The position numbers and the translations under genes were made by a program. Under the pieces are notes generated by a model. The model ran no database searches. It was not told the origin of the DNA and saw only the letters and a program-made list of their open reading frames with translations. A stretch of DNA of 39,574 bases from Flavipsychrobacter sp. (lineage in GTDB: Bacteria; Bacteroidota; Bacteroidia; Chitinophagales; Chitinophagaceae). Positions within the stretch are counted from its first letter, which is position 1. Each line of letters starts with the position of its first letter. Shown piece by piece: positions 16,931 to 26,913 of this stretch. The stretch spans positions 1-39,574 of the forward strand of contig JAOQAP010000228.1 in NCBI GenBank assembly GCA_025963465.1, read 5' to 3'.

Positions 16931-19120
16931 ATGAGATCGATAACCATAATTTTAGCGCTGATTTTATGCAGCACACCACTATTCGCACAAAAGGCTGCTG
17001 CGGATACAAAGTTTAAATTGCTTGAATATGCGGATGCAATACCGCTATACGAGAAGTATATAGGCGACCATCCGGCAGAATACAATGCGGACTCCTGCCT
17101 TGCAGTGTCTTACAGGCTCACAAACAATATCACAAAGGCGGTGGCTGCGTATAGCAGGCTTGTTCAACTGCCGGAGTCAAAGTCTGATGACCTGTTTGAA
17201 TTGGTGAAGATGTACCAGGTAATGCAAAACGATCCTGAAGCCAGGAAGTATGCGGAGCTATACAAGCAGAAAACACCGGGTGACAAGGCTGATAGCCTTG
17301 TCAGGGCACTTGATCTGCGTGCTCATTTGATGTCTACGGTCAACGATTTTGCCATCATAAACAAAACGGCGATCTATCCATTTTCTATATTATCAGCTTA
17401 CCCGTTTTCGGGTAAGCTGATAGTTACCGCAGAGAAACGGGACGACAAGTCAAATAAATGGACCGGCAGAAGTTATACGGATATATATATTACCGATCCT
17501 GAGTTCAGCACGTTAACTGAATTTGCTGAAGATATAATGACCGATCTCGATAATGGTATACCCACCTTTACCGGCAATGACCAGGTAATGTATTTCACCA
17601 ATGTGAATAAGGACGCAGTTAAAGTAAATAAAGTCAATACCCGCAAACTGCATATTGTGTGGTCTGAATTAAAAGATGGAAAATGGAGCAAGGCAAATAA
17701 TTTTATGTACAACTCCAATACCTACAGCACAGCACATCCTACTATTAGTAAGGATGGCAATACGCTGGTCTTTGCTTCAGATATGCCCGGTGGTAAAGGG
17801 GGCATGGATCTTTATTACTGCACAAAACAGGGTGGGGCATGGTCAGCACCACAGAACATGAGCTCATTAAATACTTTTGGCAATGAGCTATTTCCTGTAT
17901 TTCAAAACAATAATGAGCTTGTTTATTCATCTAATGGTCTGCCGGGCCTTGGAGGATTGGATCTGTTTCGCTCAAAGATCAGCGGAGGTTCGTTTTCAAC
18001 GCCGGAGAATTTAATGGCGCCATTAAATTCATCTTACGATGATTTTTGCCTGATCTATACTAAGGATTCCACAGCCGGGTACTTAGCTTCTAACAGGAGC
18101 GGCAACACGCAGATCGATAACATCCTGCATTTTGAACGGTCTATGACAGTTGCGCCGGTGCCTGTTCCTGTTCCGCCTGTGGGGCAAACAGGCTTAAAGA
18201 TCACAGTTGTTGATAAGTATACAAAAACACCTTTGTCGTATGCTGCTGTTACCATTAAAGACAAAGCAGGGAATGTTTTTCATAAAGGTGTAACCGATGA
18301 GAACGGTAAGCTGGAAATGGATGTGTTGCCTAAAGGGGAGTATACCATACAAGGTGTCCTTAACGATGTGACTACTACTATTGCCAGTGTTGCCGAATCT
18401 GATTTTTCAGGTGGAGCACGTTCTATAGCAAGGGAAATAGAACACAATGACCCACGGTTTATAATGAAAGGTACTGTAACCAATAGCAAAAACGGTAAGC
18501 CGGTAGAGGGCGTTACAGTTATCTGCAAAAATCAAACGCTGGGAATGGAAAAGACTGCGGTTACTGGTGCTGATGGTAAATTTTTCTTTCAGATAGAGCA
18601 AAAAAGTGATTTTAAGGTCAGCGCTCAGAAAAATAAGTGGCTGTCCAGCGAAACTTCAAATGCGACAACCAAAGGGCTTGACCGCTCAAAAGAGCTTTAT
18701 GTTCAGCTGGATCTAAGTCTCCAGGAGCCCAATAGCGATGCAGTTATCCGTTTGAAAAAGATATATTACGACTATGCAAAGTGTGACATAAAACCTGATG
18801 CAGCAGAAGAACTGAGCAGGTTACTGCGCCTGTTGAATGATTACCCGGATATGGTCATAGAGCTGTCTTCCCACACTGATGCCCGGGGTGCCGATGCTTA
18901 TAATATGAAGCTGTCGCAGTGCAGGGCAGATGCAGCAGTTGCATATATCATCAGCAAGAAGATCAACAAGAACAGGCTCGTTGCTAAAGGGTATGGCGAA
19001 ACAAAATTGCTGAACAAATGTGGTAATAATGTGACCTGCAGCGACGAGATGCACCAGGAAAACAGGAGGACTGAATTTAAAATTATCTCCTGTAGTTCAT
19101 GTCCCCAGACTACTGAGTAA
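16931..19120 (+). CDS. PorE-like OmpA-family lipid-free envelope protein (TPR, PD40, carboxypeptidase-regulatory and OmpA domains)
   Basis: A 729-aa protein with a signal peptide (MRSITIILALILCSTPLFAQ). Domain order: TPR-like helices (about 25-130), a WD40-like PD40 propeller (about 150-410; motifs PTISKDGNTLVFASDMPGG and GLGGLDLFRSK), a proline linker (VAPVPVPVPPVG), two carboxypeptidase-regulatory-like beta domains (about 425-500 and 510-590; GKPVEGVTVICKN), and an OmpA C-terminal peptidoglycan-binding domain (about 605-720; IYYDYAKCDIKPDAAEEL, SSHTDARGADAYN, ENRRTEFKI). This order is that of PorE-type T9SS proteins, which link the secretion apparatus to peptidoglycan. The gap to the SprF-like gene is 11 nt, so the two are co-transcribed with the adhesin. 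An odd feature is a Cys-rich C-terminal tail (ISCSSCPQTTE). Confidence 0.9.
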   Translation: MRSITIILALILCSTPLFAQKAAADTKFKLLEYADAIPLYEKYIGDHPAEYNADSCLAVSYRLTNNITKAVAAYSRLVQLPESKSDDLFELVKMYQVMQNDPEARKYAELYKQKTPGDKADSLVRALDLRAHLMSTVNDFAIINKTAIYPFSILSAYPFSGKLIVTAEKRDDKSNKWTGRSYTDIYITDPEFSTLTEFAEDIMTDLDNGIPTFTGNDQVMYFTNVNKDAVKVNKVNTRKLHIVWSELKDGKWSKANNFMYNSNTYSTAHPTISKDGNTLVFASDMPGGKGGMDLYYCTKQGGAWSAPQNMSSLNTFGNELFPVFQNNNELVYSSNGLPGLGGLDLFRSKISGGSFSTPENLMAPLNSSYDDFCLIYTKDSTAGYLASNRSGNTQIDNILHFERSMTVAPVPVPVPPVGQTGLKITVVDKYTKTPLSYAAVTIKDKAGNVFHKGVTDENGKLEMDVLPKGEYTIQGVLNDVTTTIASVAESDFSGGARSIAREIEHNDPRFIMKGTVTNSKNGKPVEGVTVICKNQTLGMEKTAVTGADGKFFFQIEQKSDFKVSAQKNKWLSSETSNATTKGLDRSKELYVQLDLSLQEPNSDAVIRLKKIYYDYAKCDIKPDAAEELSRLLRLLNDYPDMVIELSSHTDARGADAYNMKLSQCRADAAVAYIISKKINKNRLVAKGYGETKLLNKCGNNVTCSDEMHQENRRTEFKIISCSSCPQTTE

Positions 19121-19158
19121 TGGTGGTTGTGGTTTGTGTTACGTTGAAATTATCGCCG

Positions 19159-19194
19159 GGTGCCTGTAATAATATTACAGGCACCTTTGTTTTT
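19159..19194 (+). terminator. Rho-independent terminator of the adhesin-sprF-porE-like operon
   Basis: GGTGCCTGTAAT (19159-19170), loop AAT, ATTACAGGCACC (19174-19185), then TTTGTTTTT. A perfect 12-bp stem 38 nt after the last stop, closing the operon that starts at 11303. Confidence 0.92.
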
Positions 19195-19215
19195 GAGCCA
19201 TAATTATTCGATCTC

Positions 19216-19247
19216 TTGTGCGAATGAGCTCTAATAATCTACATTTG
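19216..19247 (+). promoter_or_regulatory. Bacteroidota-type promoter of the WD40 gene
   Basis: TTG at 19216-19218, 21-nt spacer, TACATTTG at 19240-19247. The predicted leader before the ATG at 19307 is about 55 nt. Confidence 0.7.
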
Positions 19248-19306
19248 TAAAATAACATGCATTAAATTTATAGAGTGTTGTATATTAGAATGCAGAAGTA
19301 AACTCC

Positions 19307-21700
19307 ATGAGATCAATAGTTCTTTTTGTTTTTTTATTGTTTATTGTTCAGTTTTCTTACGGGCAAAAATGCCCGGAGAAGTATACTAATGCCATAAGGC
19401 TCGGGTATAAGTATATCGATGATCAGAAGTATGATAATGCTATAAAGTCATTCCAGGATGCATTGATCGCTTCACGCGAATGCGGTAAGTCATCTGAAGA
19501 TGCTATTGCAGCGCTTAATAAGGTCTTCGACCTGATAAAAAAGCAAAAAGAACTTGCAGAACGGAAAACTATTGAAAGCCATTCCTTAGTACTTTCCAGC
19601 CAGGCGGCATTGTACACTCAGAAATCTGATTTCACTAAAGCATTTCGTTTTGCAACGTACGGTTACCAGGAAAACCCCACTGCGGATGGACTGGCGATCT
19701 TTTATTCCACAATATTCAAAGATGCAGATAAGCTGAATTGTTCGTTCTACAAGCAATCCCTGCAGCACGATGCACCCGTTACATCAGTCGCCGTTTCTGC
19801 TGATGGGAAATTGATATTGACCGCTTCTGAAGACATGACAGCCAGGATATGGAATGCTGCAAGCGGAGATGCTGTTGTAACACTATCGGGGCATATCGGC
19901 AAGGTTAATTCTGCTGTTTTTTCCACTGACGGAAAGTTTGTGATCACGGCTTCAGATGATGGGACAGCTAAAGTATGGAATACTGCTACAGGTCATACCA
20001 GTAATACCTTTGGTGGAAATGCAGGAGAGCTCAATTCCGCTGTTTTTTCGCCTGATGGTAAAAAAGCACTCATTGCTTCCCGGTCAAACGACACTGCTAA
20101 AATATGGGATATTGGTACAGGTATAGAGGTCAATCTTGCGGGGCATCGACATGGCATTTATTCTGCTGTTTTTTCGCCTGACGAACGATATGCGCTCACT
20201 TCATCTAAAGATAGTACTGCGAAATTGTGGGATGTGCAGACAGGGAGATTAATAAAAACCTTCCGTGGGCATAAAGGGGAAGTATATTCTGCTGTTTTTT
20301 CGCCTGACGGTAAAAAAGTGTTTACGGCATCAGAAGATAATACGATCAGGCGGTGGAATGTTGGTGGTGGGAAAGATACACTCACATTCATCGGACATAC
20401 CCAGGATGTATGGACAATAGCGTTCTCTCCGGATGGTAAAAAAATAGTGACTACCTCAGACGATACTACCGCCAGGGTTTGGGATGTAACAACGGGTGCG
20501 CAACTGCACGTATTGAAAGGGCATACGAATGAGGTAATGTCGGCTGCTTTTTCACCTAAGGGAAGAAGGATATTAACTTCATCTTTAGACCATACTGCGA
20601 AAATATGGGATACTTCAGGCGTAGAATTGTCTACGCATGTACATGCGAATTCTGTGGGTGAAGCTGTGTTCTCACCTGATGCATCTTATATAGTAACGGC
20701 GTCTAATGATTATACTGCTAAGATATGGGATGCAGTCGTTGTTAATAAACGACACAAGCTCTCCAGGCATTTAGCAGAGGTAAATGCACTTCTGTTTCCT
20801 CATTCAGGCAAAGAAGTGTTGACTTCTTTAACTGATTGTACTGATAAGATAGCTGATATTACCAATGGTAAAATGGTCTCCTTTACAGATGATGATACGT
20901 TCATTACTGCTGCTTCTTTTTCACCGGATTATAAGCATATATTGACCGCGTCTTCGGATAAAACTGCTAAAATATGGGATACAGCAACAGGTAAGGCAAT
21001 ACAAAAGTTTATCGGGCATACAGGTGGGGTAAACTCAGCTGATTTTTCACCCGATGGCAAATTGGTGGTGACAGCGTCTGGCGATAGCACTGCCCGGATA
21101 TGGGATGCAGCGACAGGCAAGTGCCTGCATATACTTAAAGGACATGTCGGCAGTATAAACTCTGCTATGTTTTCGCCTGATGGTAAATTGATATTGACTG
21201 CCTCCAAAGATAATACAGCCATGTTATGGAATGCTGCCACAGGTAAGTATCTGACAACTCTGAAAGGCCATAGCAATTGGGTGACATCGGCGATCTTCTC
21301 ACCGGACGGGAAAAAAATATTTACCGCGTCTTATGATAATACTGTAAAAATATGGGATGCAGCTAGCTATAAAAGATTGGCTACTCTGCATGGTCATATC
21401 AGTGGTGTCCGGTCTGTCGTTTTTTCGCCTGATGGTAAAATGTTAATGACGATTTCCCTGAATAAGACGGCTAAAATATGGGATATTGCAACATGGAGAG
21501 AATTAGCAACAATATCAGATCATAGTGGTGTCAGGTTAGCATCTTTCTCGCCTGACTCTAAAAAGATACTATTGGTTTATTTTGATTGCAGCGTTGAAAC
21601 GCTCAGTATCTACATGCCTTATGTAATTGACGAAATGGGCAATAAAATAGAGGATCTTTCTGACGAAGAAAAAAAGAGATTTGAAATTTCCTATAAATGA
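19307..21700 (+). CDS. Exported WD40-repeat protein with helical N-terminal (TPR-like) domain
   Basis: A 797-aa protein with a signal peptide (MRSIVLFVFLLFIVQFSYGQ). Residues about 22-150 form TPR-like helices (YIDDQKYDNAIKSFQDALIA, QAALYTQKSDFTKAFRFATY). From about 155 to 775 there are 14 recognisable WD40 repeats plus a degenerate last one, each of the form VxSAxFSPDGKxxxTASxDxTAKIWDxxTGxxxxxLxGH. Fourteen repeats would build two seven-bladed propellers. Repeat 9 has lost its WD (KIADITNG) and repeat 15 its whole end. The protein is probably a periplasmic or surface protein-interaction scaffold; no catalytic residue is visible. It has its own promoter and is separated from the T9SS operon by a strong terminator, so a link to that system is only positional. 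Confidence 0.9.
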   Translation: MRSIVLFVFLLFIVQFSYGQKCPEKYTNAIRLGYKYIDDQKYDNAIKSFQDALIASRECGKSSEDAIAALNKVFDLIKKQKELAERKTIESHSLVLSSQAALYTQKSDFTKAFRFATYGYQENPTADGLAIFYSTIFKDADKLNCSFYKQSLQHDAPVTSVAVSADGKLILTASEDMTARIWNAASGDAVVTLSGHIGKVNSAVFSTDGKFVITASDDGTAKVWNTATGHTSNTFGGNAGELNSAVFSPDGKKALIASRSNDTAKIWDIGTGIEVNLAGHRHGIYSAVFSPDERYALTSSKDSTAKLWDVQTGRLIKTFRGHKGEVYSAVFSPDGKKVFTASEDNTIRRWNVGGGKDTLTFIGHTQDVWTIAFSPDGKKIVTTSDDTTARVWDVTTGAQLHVLKGHTNEVMSAAFSPKGRRILTSSLDHTAKIWDTSGVELSTHVHANSVGEAVFSPDASYIVTASNDYTAKIWDAVVVNKRHKLSRHLAEVNALLFPHSGKEVLTSLTDCTDKIADITNGKMVSFTDDDTFITAASFSPDYKHILTASSDKTAKIWDTATGKAIQKFIGHTGGVNSADFSPDGKLVVTASGDSTARIWDAATGKCLHILKGHVGSINSAMFSPDGKLILTASKDNTAMLWNAATGKYLTTLKGHSNWVTSAIFSPDGKKIFTASYDNTVKIWDAASYKRLATLHGHISGVRSVVFSPDGKMLMTISLNKTAKIWDIATWRELATISDHSGVRLASFSPDSKKILLVYFDCSVETLSIYMPYVIDEMGNKIEDLSDEEKKRFEISYK

Positions 21701-21708
21701 CCTGTACG

Positions 21709-21740
21709 TTGACAATCGTCAGCTACTATTCTTAAATTTG
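21709..21740 (+). promoter_or_regulatory. Bacteroidota-type promoter of the metallophosphoesterase gene
   Basis: TTG at 21709-21711, 21-nt spacer, TAAATTTG at 21733-21740; the ATG at 21760 follows with a leader of about 16 nt. Spacing is identical to the WD40 gene's promoter. Confidence 0.75.
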
Positions 21741-21759
21741 CTCTTCTGTAACTTTCAGC

Positions 21760-22524
21760 ATGCCCCTAACTATACAATACTGCTCTGACCTCCATCTCGA
21801 ATTTGATCTGAACAGGAAACGGATAGCCAAATACCCGTTAGTAGTAAGTGGTGATATCTTGCTGCTCGCGGGAGATATTGTGCCGTTTACACAGCTAGAG
21901 CAGCATAATGATTTCTTCGACTTTGTGTCTGCTAATTACAGAGCTGCATACTGGGTGCCCGGTAATCACGAATACTATCATTCTGAAATAAAGGACAGGA
22001 GCGGTAGGGTATACGAGGCCATAAGAGATAATGTATTCCTGGTCAATAATACTACTGTAACAGTTGATGATACAGACATTATATGTTCTGTTTTGTGGAG
22101 CAATATAGATCCGGTTCATGAGTATGAGCTCGGTAGGGCTATGCGTGATTTTCATGCAATAAAAGATGGTGACCATAACTGGAGGATAGCGGATTATAAT
22201 GTGTTACACAGGCAATGCAGGCAGTATATAGAAGATGCTGTGCAACACAGTAAGGCTAATCGTAAAATAGTAATGACCCATCACGTACCTACCATGATGA
22301 ACTATCCTGAAAAATATAAGGGTGAGGCAATGAACCAGGCATTTGCCACAGAGCTGCACGATTTTATTGAAAGCTCGGGTTTGGATTGCTGGATATATGG
22401 ACACACACATTTTAATGTCTCCGATTATAAGATCGGGAAGACACAAATGCTCACCAACCAGCTTGGCTATGTAAAGCATGGCGAGCATACCACTTTTCAG
22501 CATGATAAAGTGATCAAATGGTAA
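21760..22524 (+). CDS. Calcineurin-like metallophosphoesterase
   Basis: A 254-aa cytosolic protein with all five metallophosphoesterase motifs in order: DLH near residues 10-12 (YCSDLHLEF), LAGDIV with Asp39, GNHEYY with Asn68-His69, MTHHVP, and GHTHFN near the C-terminus. These residues bind two metal ions and the phosphate. The family hydrolyses phosphoester bonds in nucleotides, RNA/DNA or small molecules; the substrate cannot be read from the sequence. The start is set by the promoter just upstream. It is monocistronic and converges with the DinB-family gene, 34 nt away. Confidence 0.9.
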   Translation: MPLTIQYCSDLHLEFDLNRKRIAKYPLVVSGDILLLAGDIVPFTQLEQHNDFFDFVSANYRAAYWVPGNHEYYHSEIKDRSGRVYEAIRDNVFLVNNTTVTVDDTDIICSVLWSNIDPVHEYELGRAMRDFHAIKDGDHNWRIADYNVLHRQCRQYIEDAVQHSKANRKIVMTHHVPTMMNYPEKYKGEAMNQAFATELHDFIESSGLDCWIYGHTHFNVSDYKIGKTQMLTNQLGYVKHGEHTTFQHDKVIKW

Positions 22525-22558
22525 TTACTGTCCGGGCTCAACAAAAGTCGTATTTTTT

Positions 22559-23059
22559 CTAAAATCCTTTCTCATCTGCCGAAGGGCCGTAAATAGAAGG
22601 TATTGCAATGCCATTCATACGCATGTAGACGGTGAGCTGGCCCCGGTGATGCACAAGGTGATTTATGGTAGGTTCCAGGTTTTCCCTTTTGGTGCCGGAC
22701 GACATTACTTTTCCATTGGCTTTCAGGGAGAAGGGCGCATCCAGCGTGTCGTCTTCTACTTGTAGCAATGCACTTTTCGCTTCTATAAGGTTGGTATTGA
22801 AATGATCTACAAGTTCCTGTACGGTCTTAGGGTGCAGGTGATTGAAGGTGGCGATGTCTATTTCATGTGTTTTGACGATCATGGCTATCCATAAGGGGAT
22901 CTCTGCACAGAGGAGGGCGAGGTAGCCCATCTGCATAGATGTTTCATGTGGCTTCCAGTTAAAAAGATCCATATTAAAGCGTTCCAGGCATTTGTGAGTG
23001 GCCATGGTCTCTGCTTCCAGTTCTTTAATGAATGCTTTTGTAAATGTTGTATCGTTCAT
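22559..23059 (-). CDS. DinB-family protein (putative metal-dependent helical-bundle enzyme)
   Basis: A 166-aa protein with the four-helix DinB pattern: an N-terminal helix with ETMATHKCLERF, NWKPHETSMQMGYLALLCAE in the position of the family's first metal His, and NHLVHHRGQLTVYMRMNGI near the C-terminus supplying two more His. The last motif (H-x-x-x-H-R-G-Q-L/M) is the most diagnostic in DinB/YfiT-like proteins. Members include thiol-S-transferases (bacillithiol or mycothiol type) and many of unknown activity. The gene begins 69 nt to the left of the paa terminator, on the same strand, so it is downstream of but insulated from the paa operon. Confidence 0.85.
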   Translation of the reverse strand: MNDTTFTKAFIKELEAETMATHKCLERFNMDLFNWKPHETSMQMGYLALLCAEIPLWIAMIVKTHEIDIATFNHLHPKTVQELVDHFNTNLIEAKSALLQVEDDTLDAPFSLKANGKVMSSGTKRENLEPTINHLVHHRGQLTVYMRMNGIAIPSIYGPSADEKGF

Positions 23060-23148
23060 AATGGTTCCTTTTAAAATGGCGTTTTAGCAGTACTTTGTTC
23101 AGGCCATAAAAACAATGCCTCCGCCCATTTGACAAATACAGGTATTAA

Positions 23149-23177
23149 ATAAATAGCAAACCCGCTGTAGAAGCGGG
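23149..23177 (-). terminator. Rho-independent terminator of the hmgA-hpd-paa operon
   Basis: Read leftward: CCCGCT, loop TCTAC, AGCGGG, then TTTGCTATTTATTT (hairpin 23161-23177). It lies 21 nt past the paaD stop. The stem is short but GC-rich, and the T-tract is interrupted. Confidence 0.65.
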
Positions 23178-23198
23178 CTTGTTGTTGGAGTTCTTACA

Positions 23199-23690
23199 TT
23201 AATGACATTTGAAGTATTCAAAAGGTTCTTTGCAGTTATTGCACTTATACAGCGATTTGCAGGCAGTAGACCCGAAGCGGCTTAACAGCACCGTGTCATC
23301 TGATTGGCAACGCGGGCATTCAATTATATTGTCAGCAAACACGTCCTGTGCGCAGGAAGAATGGAGTGGGGGAGCGATCCCGTATTTTCTTAATTTTTCC
23401 TTCGCACCTGCGCTCATCCAGTCTGTTGTCCATGCAGGATCATATACCAGTTTTACTGTAACAGGTGTTATCCCTCCTGCCTCCAGCGTCATTTTTATAT
23501 CCTGCGCAATAATACTCATGGCAGGACAGCCTGAGTAAGTAGGAGTGATCACTATCTCATAACCTTTGTCGCTGATCACTACATCGCGTAGCATGCCCAT
23601 TTCGTAAATGCTTACTGCCGGTATTTCCGGGTCTGGTATTACAGACAGGATATGCATTATTTCCTCCTTCGTATATGCCGTCCTTACCAT
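23199..23690 (-). CDS. paaD: Phenylacetyl-CoA epoxidase subunit PaaD
   Basis: A 163-aa protein. The N-terminal two thirds is the MIP18/PaaD-type fold (YTKEEIMHILSVIPDPEIPA, VSIYEMGMLRDV, PTYSGCPAMSIIAQDIK). The C-terminal tail carries a four-Cys zinc-finger-like module (ECPRCQSD ... CKSLYKCNNCKEPF), as in full-length PaaD. PaaD is thought to help assemble iron centres of the epoxidase complex. The start codon overlaps the paaC stop by 7 nt, so translation is coupled. It is the last gene of the operon; the usual paaE reductase does not follow, and a terminator comes 21 nt later. Confidence 0.93.
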   Translation of the reverse strand: MVRTAYTKEEIMHILSVIPDPEIPAVSIYEMGMLRDVVISDKGYEIVITPTYSGCPAMSIIAQDIKMTLEAGGITPVTVKLVYDPAWTTDWMSAGAKEKLRKYGIAPPLHSSCAQDVFADNIIECPRCQSDDTVLLSRFGSTACKSLYKCNNCKEPFEYFKCH

Positions 23691-24442
23691 ATAGCCTCAG
23701 GATATGCCCTTTGCAGGTACTGCATTTCAGATAGGATATGCCCTAAGTGTTCTGTGTGCACACCCTTTCTACCGCCGGTCTGCATATATTCATCTTCCGG
23801 TACACTAAGCGTTGCTTCTTTCAATACGCCGGTAATATGTGCCGTCCATTTGGCTTTTACCAGGGCGAGATCCACTGCTATATTTTTGTCAGCCAGTATA
23901 GCATCTGTTTCGTCTGTCTCAAACAGTTCGCCTGTATACATCCACAGTTTGTTTATTGCTTTTTGTATCCTGTTGTGGCTCTCCTCAGTTCCGTCGCCTA
24001 ATCTCAGCACCCAATCTCCGGCATGAGCCATATGATATTTTACTTCCTTTACGGTCTTTGCTGCTATAGCCGCTATTGTTGGGTCTGCGCTGCGCTGCAG
24101 GTCTGTAAATAAATAGAACTCGTACGTAGCGGTAAACAGCAGTCGAGCTATTGTTTTAGCAAAGTCGCCATTAGGCAGTTCCATAATAAGATGGTTATAA
24201 TACTGCCGTTCGCTTCTGCGGTAGGCGAGGTCATCATCGGTTCTGCCCTTGCCTTCTATCTTTCCGGCGTAGGCTAGCATAGCCTGTGCCCTGCCTATCA
24301 TATCCAGTGCGAAATTGGTAAGTGCCAGGTCTTCCTCCAGTATAGGAGCATTACTGCACCATTCAGATAAACGGTAAGATTGTATGAGTGAATTGTCTCC
24401 CATCCTGAGACAGTAATTGTATATCGCTTGTTCTTCGGTCAT
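23684..24442 (-). CDS. paaC: Phenylacetyl-CoA epoxidase structural subunit PaaC
   Basis: A 252-aa protein in the ferritin-like PaaC family: YNYCLRMGDNSLIQSYRLSE, WCSNAPILEEDLALTNFALD, MIGRAQAMLAYAG, and EVKYHMAHAGDWVLRLGDGT. PaaC pairs with the catalytic PaaA but does not carry the diiron site. The length is normal for the family (about 250 aa). It lies 13 nt after paaB and overlaps paaD. Together, PaaABC convert phenylacetyl-CoA to the ring-1,2-epoxide. Confidence 0.94.
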   Translation of the reverse strand: MTEEQAIYNYCLRMGDNSLIQSYRLSEWCSNAPILEEDLALTNFALDMIGRAQAMLAYAGKIEGKGRTDDDLAYRRSERQYYNHLIMELPNGDFAKTIARLLFTATYEFYLFTDLQRSADPTIAAIAAKTVKEVKYHMAHAGDWVLRLGDGTEESHNRIQKAINKLWMYTGELFETDETDAILADKNIAVDLALVKAKWTAHITGVLKEATLSVPEDEYMQTGGRKGVHTEHLGHILSEMQYLQRAYPEAIW

Positions 24443-24455
24443 GATCGTTAGCTGT

Positions 24456-24746
24456 TTAGATTGCCTTTGCGCCCTCGGGCATTACGTAAAATGTGGGTAG
24501 ACGATATACTTTGTCATTTGCCGGATCAAAGAACATATCATTGTCGTTAGGGTCAGATGCTACTATGGCATCTGTAGGCACTACCCATATACTTGTGCCT
24601 TCACCGCGACGCGTATAAGTGTCCCGCGCATTCTGAAGTGCCATTTTTTTGTCTGATGCATGCACTGTGCCGGCATGTATGTAATTATTACCCGGCTTTG
24701 ACTGCATGAACACTTCCCACATTGATAACTGAGAATCTGTTGCCAT
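24456..24746 (-). CDS. paaB: Phenylacetyl-CoA epoxidase subunit PaaB
   Basis: A 96-aa protein with the typical small PaaB sequence: SQLSMWEVFMQSKPGNNYIH, AGTVHASDKKMALQNARDTY and TRRGEGTSIWVVPTDAI. PaaB bridges two PaaAC heterodimers and is needed for activity. Length and gene position (between paaA and paaC, gaps 22 and 13 nt) are as expected. Confidence 0.94.
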   Translation of the reverse strand: MATDSQLSMWEVFMQSKPGNNYIHAGTVHASDKKMALQNARDTYTRRGEGTSIWVVPTDAIVASDPNDNDMFFDPANDKVYRLPTFYVMPEGAKAI

Positions 24747-24768
24747 AAATATCTGTTTATGAATTAGA

Positions 24769-25722
24769 TTAAATATTTTCTTTCTTTTTGCTGTACGCTT
24801 CTGCAGCAGCCCTTACCCATCCGCCCTCATGGTGTACTCTCGCATGGTGTTCCATACGTTGCCTGTTGCAAGGCCCATTGCCATTAATGACACGGTAGAA
24901 CTCGTTCCAGTCTATCGGGCCGTGATCATAACAGTTTTTAGTTTCGTTCCATTTCAGGTCTTTGTCCGGCATGGTAAGCCCTATCAGCTCTGCCTGTGGC
25001 ACTGTCTTGTCTATAAATTTCTGTCGCAGCTCATCATTAGAGCTTCTTTTTATTTTCCATTTTACCGCGTCACTCGTATGTGGCGATTCGCCGTCATGCG
25101 GACCAAACATCATTAGCGATGGCCACCACCACCTGTTCATTGCGTCCTGTGCCATTTCCTGCTGGTCTTTTGTTCCTTTCATCATCTTGGCCATTATCTC
25201 ATATCCCTGCCGTTGATGGAAGCTTTCCTCTTTGCATATACGTACCATAGCACGTGAGTAAGGACCATAAGATGTTCGCTGTAGCGATACCTGGTTCACT
25301 ATTGCTGCTCCGTCGACTAGCCATCCTATGGCTCCTATGTCTGCCCAGGTAAGCGAGGGATAATTGAATATGTTAGAATATTTAGCCTTGCCCGTATGCA
25401 ACTGATCGATCATTTCCTTTCGGGTTATGCCCAGCGTTTCTGCGGCGCTATACAGGTACAGTCCATGGCCGCCTTCGTCCTGAATCTTTGCAAGCAGCAC
25501 CTGCTTGGCTTTAAGGCTTGGCGCCCTGGTTATCCAGTTGCCTTCAGGCTGCATGCCAATTACTTCAGAATGTGCATGCTGCGATATCTGTCTTATGAGA
25601 TGCTTACGGTAGCCATCGGGCATATTGTCCCGGGGTTCTATTGCGTCGCCGCGCTCTATTTTTCCCTCAAAGGTCTTTAAAAGCTGTTCCGAGAGCTTAT
25701 CATATTTTTCTAAAAGTTCCAT
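24769..25722 (-). CDS. paaA: Phenylacetyl-CoA epoxidase catalytic subunit PaaA
   Basis: A 317-aa ferritin-like diiron oxygenase. Both E-x-x-H metal motifs are visible: E83-G-G-H86 in [20 protein letters not shown] and E166-S-F-H169 in [15 protein letters not shown]. Substrate-side segments such as [29 protein letters not shown] and [13 protein letters not shown] match the family. It uses O2 to epoxidise the ring of phenylacetyl-CoA, the committed step of aerobic phenylacetate breakdown. It is the first paa gene, 31 nt after the broken hpd. Electrons should come from PaaE, which is not encoded here. Confidence 0.95.
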   Translation of the reverse strand: MELLEKYDKLSEQLLKTFEGKIERGDAIEPRDNMPDGYRKHLIRQISQHAHSEVIGMQPEGNWITRAPSLKAKQVLLAKIQDEGGHGLYLYSAAETLGITRKEMIDQLHTGKAKYSNIFNYPSLTWADIGAIGWLVDGAAIVNQVSLQRTSYGPYSRAMVRICKEESFHQRQGYEIMAKMMKGTKDQQEMAQDAMNRWWWPSLMMFGPHDGESPHTSDAVKWKIKRSSNDELRQKFIDKTVPQAELIGLTMPDKDLKWNETKNCYDHGPIDWNEFYRVINGNGPCNRQRMEHHARVHHEGGWVRAAAEAYSKKKENI

Positions 25723-25753
25723 GTCTGTGTCTTTTATTTAAACGGTCTGTTGA

Positions 25754-26903
<1,150 letters not shown>

Positions 26904-26913
26904 TGCTTTGTTT

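Noticed and set aside
19800-21650. CRISPR-like periodic repeats
   Set aside because: The roughly 125-nt periodicity is in frame and encodes WD40 blades; there are no short identical repeats with unique spacers.
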